From Acholeplasmataceae bacterium (GTDB lineage: Bacteria; Bacillota; Negativicutes; Acidaminococcales; Acidaminococcaceae): DNA of 33,088 nt. Position 1 is the first letter of the stretch, and each line of letters starts with the position of its first letter. The notes under the pieces are model-generated. The model was not told where the DNA came from. It searched no databases and worked only from the letters and a program-made list of their open reading frames with translations. Below are positions 7,308 to 15,434 of this stretch, piece by piece. The DNA is taken from the NCBI GenBank assembly GCA_012744295.1, contig JAAYIB010000070.1:1-33088 (forward strand), in the 5' to 3' direction. A program made the position numbers and the translations under genes.

Positions 7308-7979
7308 ATGAATGTTTCCGGTAAGCAAAAGATAGCCTCATATGTAAAAGCTATGTTGGACAGGCGGCCGGCAGGGATCGACAAGGCCGACAGGCCGATG
7401 GAAGCCGCGGTTCTGCTTCCGCTTGTGGAAAAAGACGGGAAGTGCGGCGTGCTTTTTGAAGTGCGGTCCAGATCGCTTGCCTGGCAGCCAGGCGAGGTTT
7501 GTTTCCCGGGCGGCAAAAAGGAAAAGGGAGACGCGAGTCTGCGTGACACGGCCGTCAGGGAAAGCTGTGAAGAACTGAATCTGGAGCAGCATGACATCTT
7601 TGTTTGCGGTGAACTGGACTTCATCGTGACTAATTTCGGCCCGGTTGTGCATCCTTTTATAGGAAATATCAAGGATTTTTCGAAAATTCGTCCGAGCAGC
7701 GAAGAAGTCAGCGAAGTTTTCGTCGTGCCGCTGGCGGAGCTTTTCAGACAGAACCCGCGTAGGGTTCACATGGAGCTTGCCAACAGAGCCACCAACGATT
7801 TCCCCTTTGACCTCCTGCCTCGTCATCCGCGCGGCTGGCTGCAAAGAAAGGGCTATGACGTCTTTTTTTACGTCTATGAAGGACATGTAATCTGGGGGTT
7901 GACTGCAAGGATTCTTTACACCTTTTTGCGCAGGCTGCGTAAGGAGATGCCTGAAACTTTTTTTGACGAACTAAGGTAA
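7308..7979 (+). CDS. Nudix hydrolase, CoA pyrophosphatase type (NudL/YeaB-like)
   Basis: It probably hydrolyses CoA or its derivatives to phosphopantetheine and 3',5'-ADP. It has 223 residues. The Nudix box lies at 68–90: GG-x2-E-K-x-D, then REsxEEL with R84, E85, E88 and E89. The preceding segment (VRSRSLAWQPGEVCFPGG) matches the CoA-specific extension found in the NudL and peroxisomal Nudt7 group. I chose ATG 7308 because GGAGGGG precedes it; the open frame extends further up only into the 18-bp inverted repeat. A promoter for the next gene lies inside its 3' end. CoA specificity is inferred from the motif alone. Confidence 0.82.
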   Translation: MNVSGKQKIASYVKAMLDRRPAGIDKADRPMEAAVLLPLVEKDGKCGVLFEVRSRSLAWQPGEVCFPGGKKEKGDASLRDTAVRESCEELNLEQHDIFVCGELDFIVTNFGPVVHPFIGNIKDFSKIRPSSEEVSEVFVVPLAELFRQNPRRVHMELANRATNDFPFDLLPRHPRGWLQRKGYDVFFYVYEGHVIWGLTARILYTFLRRLRKEMPETFFDELR

Positions 7980-7991
7980 TTTTTGTATAAT
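7963..7991 (+). promoter_or_regulatory. Promoter of the LCP gene
   Basis: TTGACG (7963–7968), 17-base spacer, TATAAT (7986–7991). The -35 lies within the last codons of the Nudix gene. The predicted start is about 35 bases before the LCP ATG. Confidence 0.8.
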
Positions 7992-8032
7992 TTACTGATT
8001 AAACGCATGCTTGAAAAAGAGGAGACTTTGAG

Positions 8033-9505
8033 ATGAAGCTTGGCATAAAGGCTATCGCCGTTGTCTTGGCAATAGTTTTGGCACTTGGGTATTTGGTTAG
8101 TGAATATTTTAACGATGGTCCTTTTTTCGGCGGCAGGGCTCTGGACTCCCTTACGAGGTCAGAACGGCTCAACCTTAAAAAGAATATCGTTGTGCTGGGC
8201 GTTGACGAACGTAATGATGATGCAGGACGCTCCGATACGCTCTTCGTTGTGATGCTGGATGCCAAAAACAGCAATGTCTCGCTGCTTTCCATACCGCGTG
8301 ATACACTGGTGAAAATACCCGGTCGTGATTGGGACAAGGTCAACCATGCCTATTCTTACGGTGGACAGCGGCTGACTCAGCAGACGGTAGAGGAATTTTT
8401 GGGAATTCAGGTCAATAATTACGTGGTAGTGGATTTCCGAGGCTTCAAAAATTTGGTTGATGCAATCGGTGGTATTGACATAACAGTAGAAAAGGACATG
8501 TATTACGAAGACCCCTATGACGACCTTGTGATTGATTTGTCGCGAGGCAGACAGCACATGGACGGTGAAACCGCCATCAAGTATGTCCGCTATCGGGACG
8601 AGGAGGGTGACATCGGCCGCATCAAACGTCAGCAGCAATTTATGAATGCCGTTTACGAAAAGGTAACTGATACGCAGATTCTGGTAAAAATGCCCGGATT
8701 GGTGAAGGAACTGATGAAAATGGTTAAAACCGATATGCCTTTGACTGACATGGCCAGAGTAGCTAACGCGCTTAATAAAACCATGAAGGAGCAGAAGGGA
8801 CTTAATCTTTCAATGGTTCCTGGCGAGGGCGTCTATATTGACGGAGTCAGTTACTGGGTTCCCGATATGACGGATTTGCGTGATCTGATGGTCGAAATGC
8901 AGGGCGCGACAATGAGTGATAAGTATCGAATAGCTGCGGAAAAATTTGAAGCAGAGTACAAGAAGCTTGTTCCCGAGGAGCAGCTGGAAGTTGCCAAAGA
9001 CAGCGTCGGCGACAAAACGGTAAAGATTCTGCGCAAACCTTTAAAGGACAAGGCAGACGCTTTAAAAGAAGCGAAAACCAGTAAAAAGGACGGCATAAAC
9101 CTGCCCAAAACCGTCAAGGCGGAAACAGAAAGCAAAAAACCCGTGAAACCGTCGGAAAAGACAGATGATGCCGGGCAGATAAAGACGGAAACGGAAAAAA
9201 CCGAAACTGCTTCAGTGCCAACGCTTGAACCGGTAAAGAGAATCGTTTCCCTTAAAATCATCAACTGCAGCAGTAAACCGGAAAACCTCGACAAGGCTGT
9301 GGGCCTGGCACAACAGGCAGGCTTTCAAGTCGTGGGTACCGGCGTAGGGGAAAAGGCACAGCTGACACAGGTAGTGGCGACCAACCCCGACGGCTGGGTG
9401 GTCAGTAAGCTTGCAACGCTGCCCTTCACCTATGCCCTCAGAATAACAAGAAATCCCGAGGCGGGGAGCGAAGGCATCATTTACATTGGAGAAGATTTCA
9501 GTTAA
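8033..9505 (+). CDS. LytR-CpsA-Psr (LCP) family cell-wall glycopolymer ligase
   Basis: This is a membrane-anchored phosphotransferase of the family that attaches polyprenyl-linked glycopolymers to peptidoglycan; 490 residues. A single N-terminal membrane helix (about 5–24) has little cytoplasmic sequence. The LCP domain follows: GRSDT at 65–69, SIPRDT at 86–91, VNHAYSYGG near 103, and the Arg-rich RYRDEEGDIGRIKRQQQF motif near 187–204 that binds the pyrophosphate lipid. A charged Lys/Glu/Thr-rich linker covers about 320–400. The C-terminus (RIVSLKIINCSSKPENLDKA onward) is a LytR_C-type domain. It appears monocistronic with its own promoter. The polymer it transfers is unknown. Confidence 0.9.
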   Translation: MKLGIKAIAVVLAIVLALGYLVSEYFNDGPFFGGRALDSLTRSERLNLKKNIVVLGVDERNDDAGRSDTLFVVMLDAKNSNVSLLSIPRDTLVKIPGRDWDKVNHAYSYGGQRLTQQTVEEFLGIQVNNYVVVDFRGFKNLVDAIGGIDITVEKDMYYEDPYDDLVIDLSRGRQHMDGETAIKYVRYRDEEGDIGRIKRQQQFMNAVYEKVTDTQILVKMPGLVKELMKMVKTDMPLTDMARVANALNKTMKEQKGLNLSMVPGEGVYIDGVSYWVPDMTDLRDLMVEMQGATMSDKYRIAAEKFEAEYKKLVPEEQLEVAKDSVGDKTVKILRKPLKDKADALKEAKTSKKDGINLPKTVKAETESKKPVKPSEKTDDAGQIKTETEKTETASVPTLEPVKRIVSLKIINCSSKPENLDKAVGLAQQAGFQVVGTGVGEKAQLTQVVATNPDGWVVSKLATLPFTYALRITRNPEAGSEGIIYIGEDFS

Positions 9506-9524
9506 ATATGTTTATTACGATTTG

Positions 9525-9553
9525 TTGCATATTGTATACAAGGATGCTATAAT
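9525..9553 (+). promoter_or_regulatory. Strong promoter with a TTGTATACAA operator-like spacer
   Basis: TTGCAT (9525–9530), 17-base spacer, TATAAT (9548–9553). The spacer contains the perfect palindrome TTGTATACAA (9532–9541), also found in the M20 promoter at 19629–19638. A terminator follows 30 bases later, so the product would be a very short RNA. Confidence 0.7.
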
Positions 9554-9582
9554 AAAACCATAATAAGTTCGCCCCTCATTTT

Positions 9583-9607
9583 GCCCTTCTTGTAAGGGCT
9601 TTTTTTT
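9583..9607 (+). terminator. Intrinsic terminator downstream of the LCP gene
   Basis: GCCCTT (9583–9588) and AAGGGC (9594–9599) with a short loop, followed by eight T residues. It ends LCP transcripts and any RNA from the promoter at 9525. Confidence 0.88.
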
Positions 9608-9635
9608 GCTGTTTTTGGGTTTGCCCGATGCTGTA

Positions 9636-9644
9636 TGATATAAT
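9636..9644 (+). promoter_or_regulatory. Extended -10 promoter before the HemD-like pseudogene
   Basis: TGATATAAT (9636–9644) is an extended -10. No good -35 is visible. The predicted start is about 18 bases upstream of the open frame. Confidence 0.5.
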
Positions 9645-9667
9645 CAAATAGACTGATTTAGGAGATA

Positions 9668-10336
9668 ATGGCGTTGGCAAAAAAAATTTATGTTACGTGT
9701 GAAAAAAATACAGCCGGTGTGGCTGACAGGCAAAGGCTTGCGCACGCCCTGCAGTCTGCAGGCTTTACTTACGAGCTGCTGCCTGTCAGCCGGCGGCTGT
9801 CCGGTGAAATGCCGGCCATAAGTCCGCGCCTTGTGACAAAGGCGGCATGGATAGGCTTTTCTTCAGCGGATGCCGTACAGATTTTTTTTGAGATTTTTGC
9901 GACGGACGCAGTGAGCGAGGCAAAAATAGCCGCGCGTGATTTGCCAGCGGCGCTGAAGCTGTAGAACTGCGGCATTGTGGCGGACTTCGTACCCGTCATG
10001 CCTCTGCATTTAAAGTTCGACTGGCGCCTGCCAAAGCCGAGCGGACTTGTCCTGGCCGTTGACGGGCACGAATGGCCGGGTTTCAAAGCGCATTGCAATC
10101 TTGTTTTGACAAGACGGCAAAGCCTTTTGCAGCCAATAGCGGGCCCGGCAGTTTTTCTCGTTAATTCGGCGCGCGAGGCGGCATTCTTACTGAAAAGTGA
10201 ACCGCGGCAAGGCGTCTTTCTGTGCAGAAATGCGGAGACGGCCGAAGTTTTCTGGAGGCAGGGGATAACCGACGTTGTGCTGCCGGATGAATTTACGCTT
10301 GACGGCATGGTGGGCACTCTGTCAGAAATCTGCTGA
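9668..10336 (+). pseudogene. Uroporphyrinogen-III synthase-like gene interrupted by an in-frame TAG
   Basis: One frame runs from ATG 9668 to TGA 10334–10336, broken only by TAG at 9962–9964. Together the parts give about 221 residues, close to a whole HemD. The first half has WIGFSSADAVQIFFE, matching the HemD 'FTSanaVrfff' motif, then AKIAARDLPAAL–(stop)–NCGIVADFVP, where HemD has 'kiaaVGpaTa.aL...Gi.adfvP'. The second half repeats the pattern (VFLVNSAREAAFLL; VFLCRNAETAEVF–GITDVVLPDEFTLDGMV). Homology runs straight through the stop, and the glycine/proline core motif is already degenerate. This looks like a decaying gene, or a functional divergent copy with a single nonsense change. An RBS AGGAG is close to the ATG; TTG 9674 is better spaced. 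No other tetrapyrrole gene is nearby. Confidence 0.65.
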
Positions 10337-10380
10337 AAAGTGTACGGCAGGGGCTCTTCGTTTTGCTTTTTGTCCAAATA

Positions 10381-10389
10381 TGATACAAT
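10381..10389 (+). promoter_or_regulatory. Extended -10 promoter of the fakB–fakA operon
   Basis: TGATACAAT (10381–10389) is an extended -10 with no strong -35. A short GC hairpin (CGCC-TTA-GGCG, 10420–10430) and TTTT follow in the leader, before RBS GGGAGGA. Confidence 0.5.
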
Positions 10390-10454
10390 AACTGCGTTGG
10401 GATTTAAATTACGCATTATCGCCTTAGGCGGGGTTTTAATCGGGAGGAATCATA

Positions 10455-11312
10455 ATGCGCGATGATATAAGCATCGTTTTAGACAGTACGGCCGTAATGG
10501 GTGAAACCCCTCTTGCCGGAGACAGGCGCTGTCATGAAGTTAAACTGAGCGTCAGGCATGGACGGACGGAATGGCGTGACGGAGAAAAGACATTGTCGGA
10601 AATGTTCGCCATGGTTGAAGTGACAGGTGAACTGCCAAAGACCTCGCAGCCGCCTTTGGGAGCTTTTTTGGAACTTTTTACGCGCCTGTCCTGCGAGGGC
10701 AAGAAGATCCTGGTGCTGACCATTGACGGCGTCTTGAGCGGTACGGTTCAAACCGCACGCCTGGCTGCAAAGCAGGTAATGGAGGAAATGCCGGACGCCG
10801 ACATCAGGGTTGTGGACAGCCTGACGGCGGCAAATCCTATTTCGGGAATGGCGATGGCCGTTTTGGAGTTTATTGAAGGCGGCGCCGGCATGGATGAGAT
10901 TGAGGCCTATGCCATGGAGCTGGCGCAAAGAACGGAAACGATTTTCAGCGTTGATTCCCTTGACTACCTGCATAAGGGCGGACGCATTGGAGCGGTTGGA
11001 GCGCTTTTTGGCAATCTGCTCGGGATAAGACCGATAATTTATCTTGATAAAAAAGGCGAGCTTACAATTGCCGACAAAGCAAGGACCAGGGCAAAAGCTT
11101 TGCGCAGGATGCTGGAAATAGGTCAGAGATTTGCACCTTTTGAAGCCTTGTATGTTGCACACGCCGAAGCGTCGGAGGATGCCTATTTTTTGCAAAGCAG
11201 TCTAAAGGAAATGTATCCGGGTGTGCCTGTAATGGTTTCTGGTATCGGAACAGTTCTAGCAGCGCACCTGGGACCGAAAACAATAGGCATATTTCTGCGC
11301 CGCAAACGTTAG
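10455..11312 (+). CDS. fakB: DegV family fatty-acid-binding protein (FakB)
   Basis: It holds a fatty acid while FakA phosphorylates the carboxylate to give acyl-phosphate for phospholipid synthesis. It has 285 residues, normal for DegV proteins. Family motifs in order: IVLDSTA near 7 (the 'itDSt.dl' motif), LPKTSQPP near 60, DGVLSGTVQTA near 93, VVDSLTAANP near 115, FSVDSLDYLHKGGRIG near 168, and the C-terminal HLGPKTIGIFL, where most members have H-x-GPG. The next gene, 14 bases downstream, encodes the kinase, which supports assignment as a true FakB. RBS GGGAGGA precedes the ATG. Confidence 0.9.
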   Translation: MRDDISIVLDSTAVMGETPLAGDRRCHEVKLSVRHGRTEWRDGEKTLSEMFAMVEVTGELPKTSQPPLGAFLELFTRLSCEGKKILVLTIDGVLSGTVQTARLAAKQVMEEMPDADIRVVDSLTAANPISGMAMAVLEFIEGGAGMDEIEAYAMELAQRTETIFSVDSLDYLHKGGRIGAVGALFGNLLGIRPIIYLDKKGELTIADKARTRAKALRRMLEIGQRFAPFEALYVAHAEASEDAYFLQSSLKEMYPGVPVMVSGIGTVLAAHLGPKTIGIFLRRKR

Positions 11313-11326
11313 AAAGGGTGTAGTGG

Positions 11327-12940
11327 ATGGAGAATAGACAAGAAGCGGCGATAACGGGCGGCCAGCTTAAGGCTATGCTGATGGGTGCCTATCAAAGTTT
11401 TGAGAAAAATTATGAAATGATTAACAGTCTTAACGTGTTTCCGGTGCCTGACGGCGATACGGGAACAAATATGATGCATACCATGACTTCGGTTGCAGAG
11501 GCCTTGAACAGGATGAATGACGGTGATATCGGTGAAGTCGGACAAATTGCGGCCAGAAGCGCTGTTTTTGGCGCCCGCGGGAATTCCGGGGTTATTTTGT
11601 CCCAGTTGCTATACGGCATCAGCAAGGGGCTGGCCGGTAAAGCGGCCGCGACCAATAACGAAATAGGCAAAGCCTTTCAATATGGCATTTTATATGCCTA
11701 CAGAGCTGTTTCAAAACCTGTCGAGGGAACGATTCTGACCGTGGCCAGAAGCATGGCTAAGGGCGCAAGGGACGCCGTGCGTGGCGGGCTCGATTTCAGG
11801 CATGTTTTGCAGGAGGCAATTGATGCCGGGCGCAAGGAGTTGGCAAGAACGCCTGAATTGCTGCCTGTATTAAGGGAAGCGGGGGTTGTAGACGCAGGCG
11901 GCCAGGGCCTGATCGTGTTCTGCGAAGGCTGTCTTGCGGGGCTGACAGGTGAAGCGATTCCAAAAGAGGCGGCAGCGGTGCCCAAAAAAGTTTCTGTAGA
12001 CCTTGCGGCCGAGGAGTTCAATATTGAATATCCCTATTGCACCGAGTTTGTAGTAAGAAATGCCGAGGTGTCTGAAAAAGAAGCCATGCATTGGCTCGAG
12101 AGCATGGGCGAATCTTTGATTGTAGGAGTTGCTTACGATGTTGTCAAAGTGCACATTCACGCCAAGGACCCGGGAGCGGTTCTGCAGCTTGGCCTGCAAT
12201 GGGGCTCGCTTCATGATATCAAGATCGACAATATGGCAGACCAGCATGCCGAGACTTTGTTTGCCCGGCACAAGGTTTCAAAAAGCGGTATCGCGGTCAT
12301 TTCTGTCGCAGCCGGTGAAGGCATAGCGAAAATCATGAAAAGCCTTGGCGCCGAAGGCGTTGTTTATGGGGGACAAAGTATGAATCCTCCTGTTGAAGAG
12401 TTTATTCACTGCATCGAGCACGGAGCAGCGGCACAGTATATAGTTTTGCCCAACAACAAGAATATAGTGCTGGCAGTGCAGCAGGTTAAAAAACTCTTGA
12501 AAGAATCCCGGGTGGAGTGTTTGCCTACGGTCAACCTGGCACAGGGCCTGGCGGCACTAATGGCTTTTGACAAAAATATTTCCCTGGAGGAAAATCTGGC
12601 TTCAATGAAGAAAGAGACCGGAAATGCCCGCAGCGCAGCTTGCAGCATCGCCGTGCGAGACAGCATGGTCAACGGCCTCAAGGTGTTGAAGGGGCAGTAC
12701 ATAGGATTAGTTGAAGATAAAATAGTTTATGCCGGCAACGACCTTGCTTCCGTAGCCGAGCAAACAATCGCGGCCGCGGCCTCAGGAGCCGAGCTGGTCA
12801 GCCTTTACTACGGCAGGGAGCTGACTGCCGAAGCTGCGGATGTGTTGGCTAAAACGCTGCAAAATAGTGCCAACGGCTGGGAAATAGAGCTGTTTGAAGG
12901 CGGTCAGCCGCATTACCCCTTGCTCATGGTGATAGAATAA
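11327..12940 (+). CDS. fakA: Fatty acid kinase FakA (DAK2 domain)
   Basis: This is the ATP-dependent kinase that phosphorylates FakB-bound fatty acids; 537 residues, the usual length. The N-terminal DhaL/DAK2 domain has NVFPVPDGDTGTNM at 36–49, whose Asp residues bind Mg-ADP, and GARGNSGVILSQLL near 82. A middle domain has HIHAKDPG near 276. The C-terminal domain is DegV-like in fold (VYGGQSMNPPVEEF; VLPNNKNIV). It follows fakB closely, so kinase and carrier are made together. A terminator-like hairpin begins inside its last codons, which may reduce read-through into lysO. Confidence 0.93.
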   Translation: MENRQEAAITGGQLKAMLMGAYQSFEKNYEMINSLNVFPVPDGDTGTNMMHTMTSVAEALNRMNDGDIGEVGQIAARSAVFGARGNSGVILSQLLYGISKGLAGKAAATNNEIGKAFQYGILYAYRAVSKPVEGTILTVARSMAKGARDAVRGGLDFRHVLQEAIDAGRKELARTPELLPVLREAGVVDAGGQGLIVFCEGCLAGLTGEAIPKEAAAVPKKVSVDLAAEEFNIEYPYCTEFVVRNAEVSEKEAMHWLESMGESLIVGVAYDVVKVHIHAKDPGAVLQLGLQWGSLHDIKIDNMADQHAETLFARHKVSKSGIAVISVAAGEGIAKIMKSLGAEGVVYGGQSMNPPVEEFIHCIEHGAAAQYIVLPNNKNIVLAVQQVKKLLKESRVECLPTVNLAQGLAALMAFDKNISLEENLASMKKETGNARSAACSIAVRDSMVNGLKVLKGQYIGLVEDKIVYAGNDLASVAEQTIAAAASGAELVSLYYGRELTAEAADVLAKTLQNSANGWEIELFEGGQPHYPLLMVIE

Positions 12941-12983
12941 GAAAGGTGGAATCGGTCCCGGTGTCCGGGGCTTATTCTTTTTT
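12934..12983 (+). terminator. Terminator or attenuator between fakA and the LysO genes
   Basis: An outer stem AGAATAAG (12934–12941, spanning the fakA stop) pairs with CTTATTCT (12971–12978), with an inner stem CCCGG (12957–12961)/CCGGG (12965–12969). Six T residues follow. Read-through must feed the LysO genes, because I see no promoter between. Confidence 0.65.
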
Positions 12984-12996
12984 CGGAGGTACTGGC

Positions 12997-13296
12997 TTGG
13001 AAAGCATATTTATCAGCATAGCCCTGGGCATTACCCTCGGCTGTCTTGACGTCTTTAGTTATAACAGAAAAAAAATAATGAATCGGCTTTCAACGCTGGC
13101 TTTATTTGTGATGCTTTGGTGCCTCGGAGCAAAAATCGGCTGTGACCGCGAACTGCTCGAAAGCCTTGGCCTGCTTGGCTACAGGGCTGTCATAGTGGCC
13201 TGTGGCGTCATCATGGGAAGCCTCGTGTTTTTGTGGGTTGTGACGAAGCTTTTTGCCGATGTCATCAAGCGGGAGGAAGAAGGTGGCACTTCATGA
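12997..13296 (+). CDS. LysO-type lysine exporter, N-terminal subunit (DUF340)
   Basis: This is a membrane protein of 99 residues with three hydrophobic helices, corresponding to the N-terminal part of LysO, the L-lysine exporter. The segment ALFVMLWCLGAKIG resembles the family's 'l.lLlf.vGi.iG' motif. I chose TTG 12997 because GGAGG ends seven bases upstream; the open frame extends to GTG 12946 but that start has only a weak RBS and lies inside the hairpin. The stop overlaps the start of the second subunit (ATGA), so the two halves are probably made in equal amounts. Assignment rests on the pair, not this half alone. Confidence 0.72.
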   Translation: MESIFISIALGITLGCLDVFSYNRKKIMNRLSTLALFVMLWCLGAKIGCDRELLESLGLLGYRAVIVACGVIMGSLVFLWVVTKLFADVIKREEEGGTS

Positions 13297-13889
13297 TAAT
13301 CAGCATTTTAGCCGCCATTATTATCGGTATCGGCAGCGGCTACCTATGGCTTACCATTGAAGCAAGGCCTGTCCTGGATAATGTTCTGATGGCGGCTTTG
13401 GCATTCATGGTTTTTGTTGCCGGCATAGAGATAGGCGGCAATCGCCACATCATCAAAAAAATCTGGCATCCACGCGGCATAGCCTTGCTGATTGCGATTC
13501 CCTCAGCAGTTACCCTTGGCAGTCTTTTAGGCGGCGGTATGGCGGGATTTCTGGCAGGCATGGGCGTTAGAGACGCTGTGCTTGTGAGCGCCGGTCTGGG
13601 CTGGTATAGTCTTTCTTCCGTAGTCATCAGCACGATGTACAGCGTTGAAGTCGGCACGGTTGCGTTTTTGGCCAATGCCATGCGTGAAACGATTTCCTTC
13701 GTCCTTATTCCCTTGGTTGCAAGACGGAACAAGGTCATGAGCGTCGGTATCGGCGGCGCCAGCACGATGGATTCGACTTTGCCCGTGGTCATCAAGTACA
13801 CCGACCTTCATACGGGTATCCTGGGTTTTGTCAATGGTTTGGTGCTGACGCTCATTGTTCCTTTCCTGCTGAATTTTCTTTTGCCTTAG
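13293..13889 (+). CDS. LysO-type lysine exporter, C-terminal subunit
   Basis: This 198-residue membrane protein corresponds to the rest of LysO. Family motifs are AALAFMVFVAGIEIGGN near 30, GWYSLSSVVIS near 108, FLANAMRETISFVLIPLVAR near 128, and GGASTMDSTLPVV near 153, which carries the acidic residue needed for transport. E. coli LysO is a single chain; a split form is found in several Firmicutes. ATG 13293 overlaps the preceding stop and has AAGGTGG six bases upstream. The substrate, lysine or its analogue thialysine, is inferred from the family. Confidence 0.85.
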   Translation: MIISILAAIIIGIGSGYLWLTIEARPVLDNVLMAALAFMVFVAGIEIGGNRHIIKKIWHPRGIALLIAIPSAVTLGSLLGGGMAGFLAGMGVRDAVLVSAGLGWYSLSSVVISTMYSVEVGTVAFLANAMRETISFVLIPLVARRNKVMSVGIGGASTMDSTLPVVIKYTDLHTGILGFVNGLVLTLIVPFLLNFLLP

Positions 13890-13909
13890 ACGCACCCCCG
13901 GTAAGCTTA

Positions 13910-13938
13910 TGGACCCGGGAAAGTGCTGCGCGTATAAT
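13910..13938 (+). promoter_or_regulatory. Promoter of the MATE transporter
   Basis: TGGACC (13910–13915), 17-base spacer, TATAAT (13933–13938). The predicted start is about 25 bases before the ATG. Confidence 0.6.
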
Positions 13939-13969
13939 GACGTATCGAAGTAATGCTGGGAGGAAGCAA

Positions 13970-15352
13970 ATGGAAGCAGAGGAAAGAAACATACTCGGCT
14001 ATGAAAAAATTGGCAAACTGCTGAAGCTCTTTGCCTGGCCGGCAATAATTTCGATGCTTGCAAATTCACTTTACAATATCATCGACCAGATCTTTATCGG
14101 ACAAGCTGTCGGTTATCTTGGCAACGCGGCTACGACCATAGCCTTTCCAATCGTCACCATCGTACTTGCTCTCGGTGCGATGTTGGGAGTTGGCGGCAGT
14201 GCTTTTGCCGCCATAAAGTTAGGAGAAGGACAGCGGGAAGTAGCAGAGAAAACCTTAAACAGCGTTACGACTGCAGCATTTCTCGTGGGCGTTCTGCTGA
14301 TGGCAGGGGGCCTTGTCTGGCTCGAACCTTTGCTCACAATTTTTGGCGCTACCGAGCAAACCATGACTTACTCCAAAGAATTTGGCGGAGTCATGATTGC
14401 CATCATTCCGATGACGATGCTGGTCATCGGGCTTTCCAATCTCGCGAGGGCCGACGGCAGCCCTCGCCTGGCGATGCGCGCGTTGGTCAGCGGAGTCCTG
14501 CTGAACATTGTACTGGCGCCGCTTTTTATTTTCGAGTTCGGGCTCGGCGTACTGGGGGCAGCGTTGGCAACAGCCTGCGCTCAGTTTTTATCGTTAACCG
14601 TTTTTGTCTGGTACTTTTCATGCAAGGGGAAAATGCGTTTTCGCCGAAAATACCTGCTGCAGCCGGATCTGTCTATTTGCCGCAGGGTTATGACGATCGG
14701 TCTTTCCAGCTGTATTATTCAGTCGGGAGCAACCCTTTTGCAAATAGGAATGAACAACTCCCTTCTTTATTACGGGAATCTTGGCATGGTAGGCGGAGAT
14801 CTCGCCATCAGTGCCATGGGCATAGTAATGAAGGTCAATATGATCGTAATCTCGATTTGTGTTGGAATCGGAGCCGGCGCACAGCCAATCATCGGGTTCA
14901 ACCGAGGCGCGGGCGCACCTCGCAGGGTTAAGGAAGCCTATCTGCTTTCCGTGCGGGCGGCATCCGGCGTAACCGTTGCCGGCTGGCTTTGCTGCCAGCT
15001 TTTTCCTGGTGAAATCCTGCGCATTTTCGGCTCGAACGGGGAAAACTTCCTTACCTTTGCCGTTTCCTGCATGAGGCTGTTCTTGGGGGGAGTTTTTCTC
15101 GCGGGCTTTCAAATCATCTCAACAAGCTACTTTCAGTCGACGGGTCAGCCGCTAAAGGCCTCAATCCTTTCTATGCTCAGGCAGCTTCTGCTTCTGATGC
15201 CCCTTATCTTCCTTCTGCCGCTTTGGTTCGGACTTGAGGGTATACTTTATGCCGGGCTTGTTTCAGATCTTGCCGCCGGTGCCATTGTGGCGATTTTCAT
15301 GAGAAAGGAAATGAGAAAGCTGAATGCTGAGATAAAAAACCACGCTGTGTAG
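13970..15352 (+). CDS. MATE family multidrug efflux transporter
   Basis: This is an Na+- or H+-coupled exporter of organic cations and drugs, 460 residues, about twelve membrane helices in two bundles. The N-terminal LFAWPAIISMLANSLYNIIDQIFIGQAVG and the repeated 'GaqPiiGfNrGAg' motif (GAGAQPIIGFNRGAGAPRR near 304–322) are typical of the DinF/NorM-like subgroup common in Firmicutes. ATG 13970 follows RBS GGGAGGA by four bases; the frame runs further up without an RBS and over the -10. The znu promoter begins directly after its TAG stop. The substrate cannot be deduced. Confidence 0.9.
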   Translation: MEAEERNILGYEKIGKLLKLFAWPAIISMLANSLYNIIDQIFIGQAVGYLGNAATTIAFPIVTIVLALGAMLGVGGSAFAAIKLGEGQREVAEKTLNSVTTAAFLVGVLLMAGGLVWLEPLLTIFGATEQTMTYSKEFGGVMIAIIPMTMLVIGLSNLARADGSPRLAMRALVSGVLLNIVLAPLFIFEFGLGVLGAALATACAQFLSLTVFVWYFSCKGKMRFRRKYLLQPDLSICRRVMTIGLSSCIIQSGATLLQIGMNNSLLYYGNLGMVGGDLAISAMGIVMKVNMIVISICVGIGAGAQPIIGFNRGAGAPRRVKEAYLLSVRAASGVTVAGWLCCQLFPGEILRIFGSNGENFLTFAVSCMRLFLGGVFLAGFQIISTSYFQSTGQPLKASILSMLRQLLLLMPLIFLLPLWFGLEGILYAGLVSDLAAGAIVAIFMRKEMRKLNAEIKNHAV

Positions 15353-15381
15353 TTGCAAACAGGATTAGCCGGTAGTATAAT
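15353..15381 (+). promoter_or_regulatory. Promoter of the znuACB-zur operon
   Basis: TTGCAA (15353–15358), 17-base spacer, TATAAT (15376–15381). The -35 follows the MATE stop codon with no gap. The predicted start near 15388 falls inside the Zur-like palindrome. Confidence 0.85.
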
Positions 15382-15384
15382 TTT

Positions 15385-15411
15385 ATTTGCGAATGATTAC
15401 CATTCGCAAAT
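15385..15411 (+). promoter_or_regulatory. Zur box (perfect 11-5-11 palindrome)
   Basis: ATTTGCGAATG (15385–15395), spacer ATTAC, CATTCGCAAAT (15401–15411). The arms match exactly. The core AATGATTACCATT resembles the Zur consensus with its central AAT-n-ATT. It covers the predicted start site, so bound Zur would block transcription. A zur gene is the last gene of the same operon. Confidence 0.8.
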
Positions 15412-15434
15412 AATCCAACGGGAAGTGTTAAGCC

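Noticed and set aside
9962..9964. TAG read as pyrrolysine
   Set aside because: TAG ends several intact genes here (recR, fakB, lysO, MATE, rlmH), there is no pyl gene in view, and the HemD fold needs no such residue.
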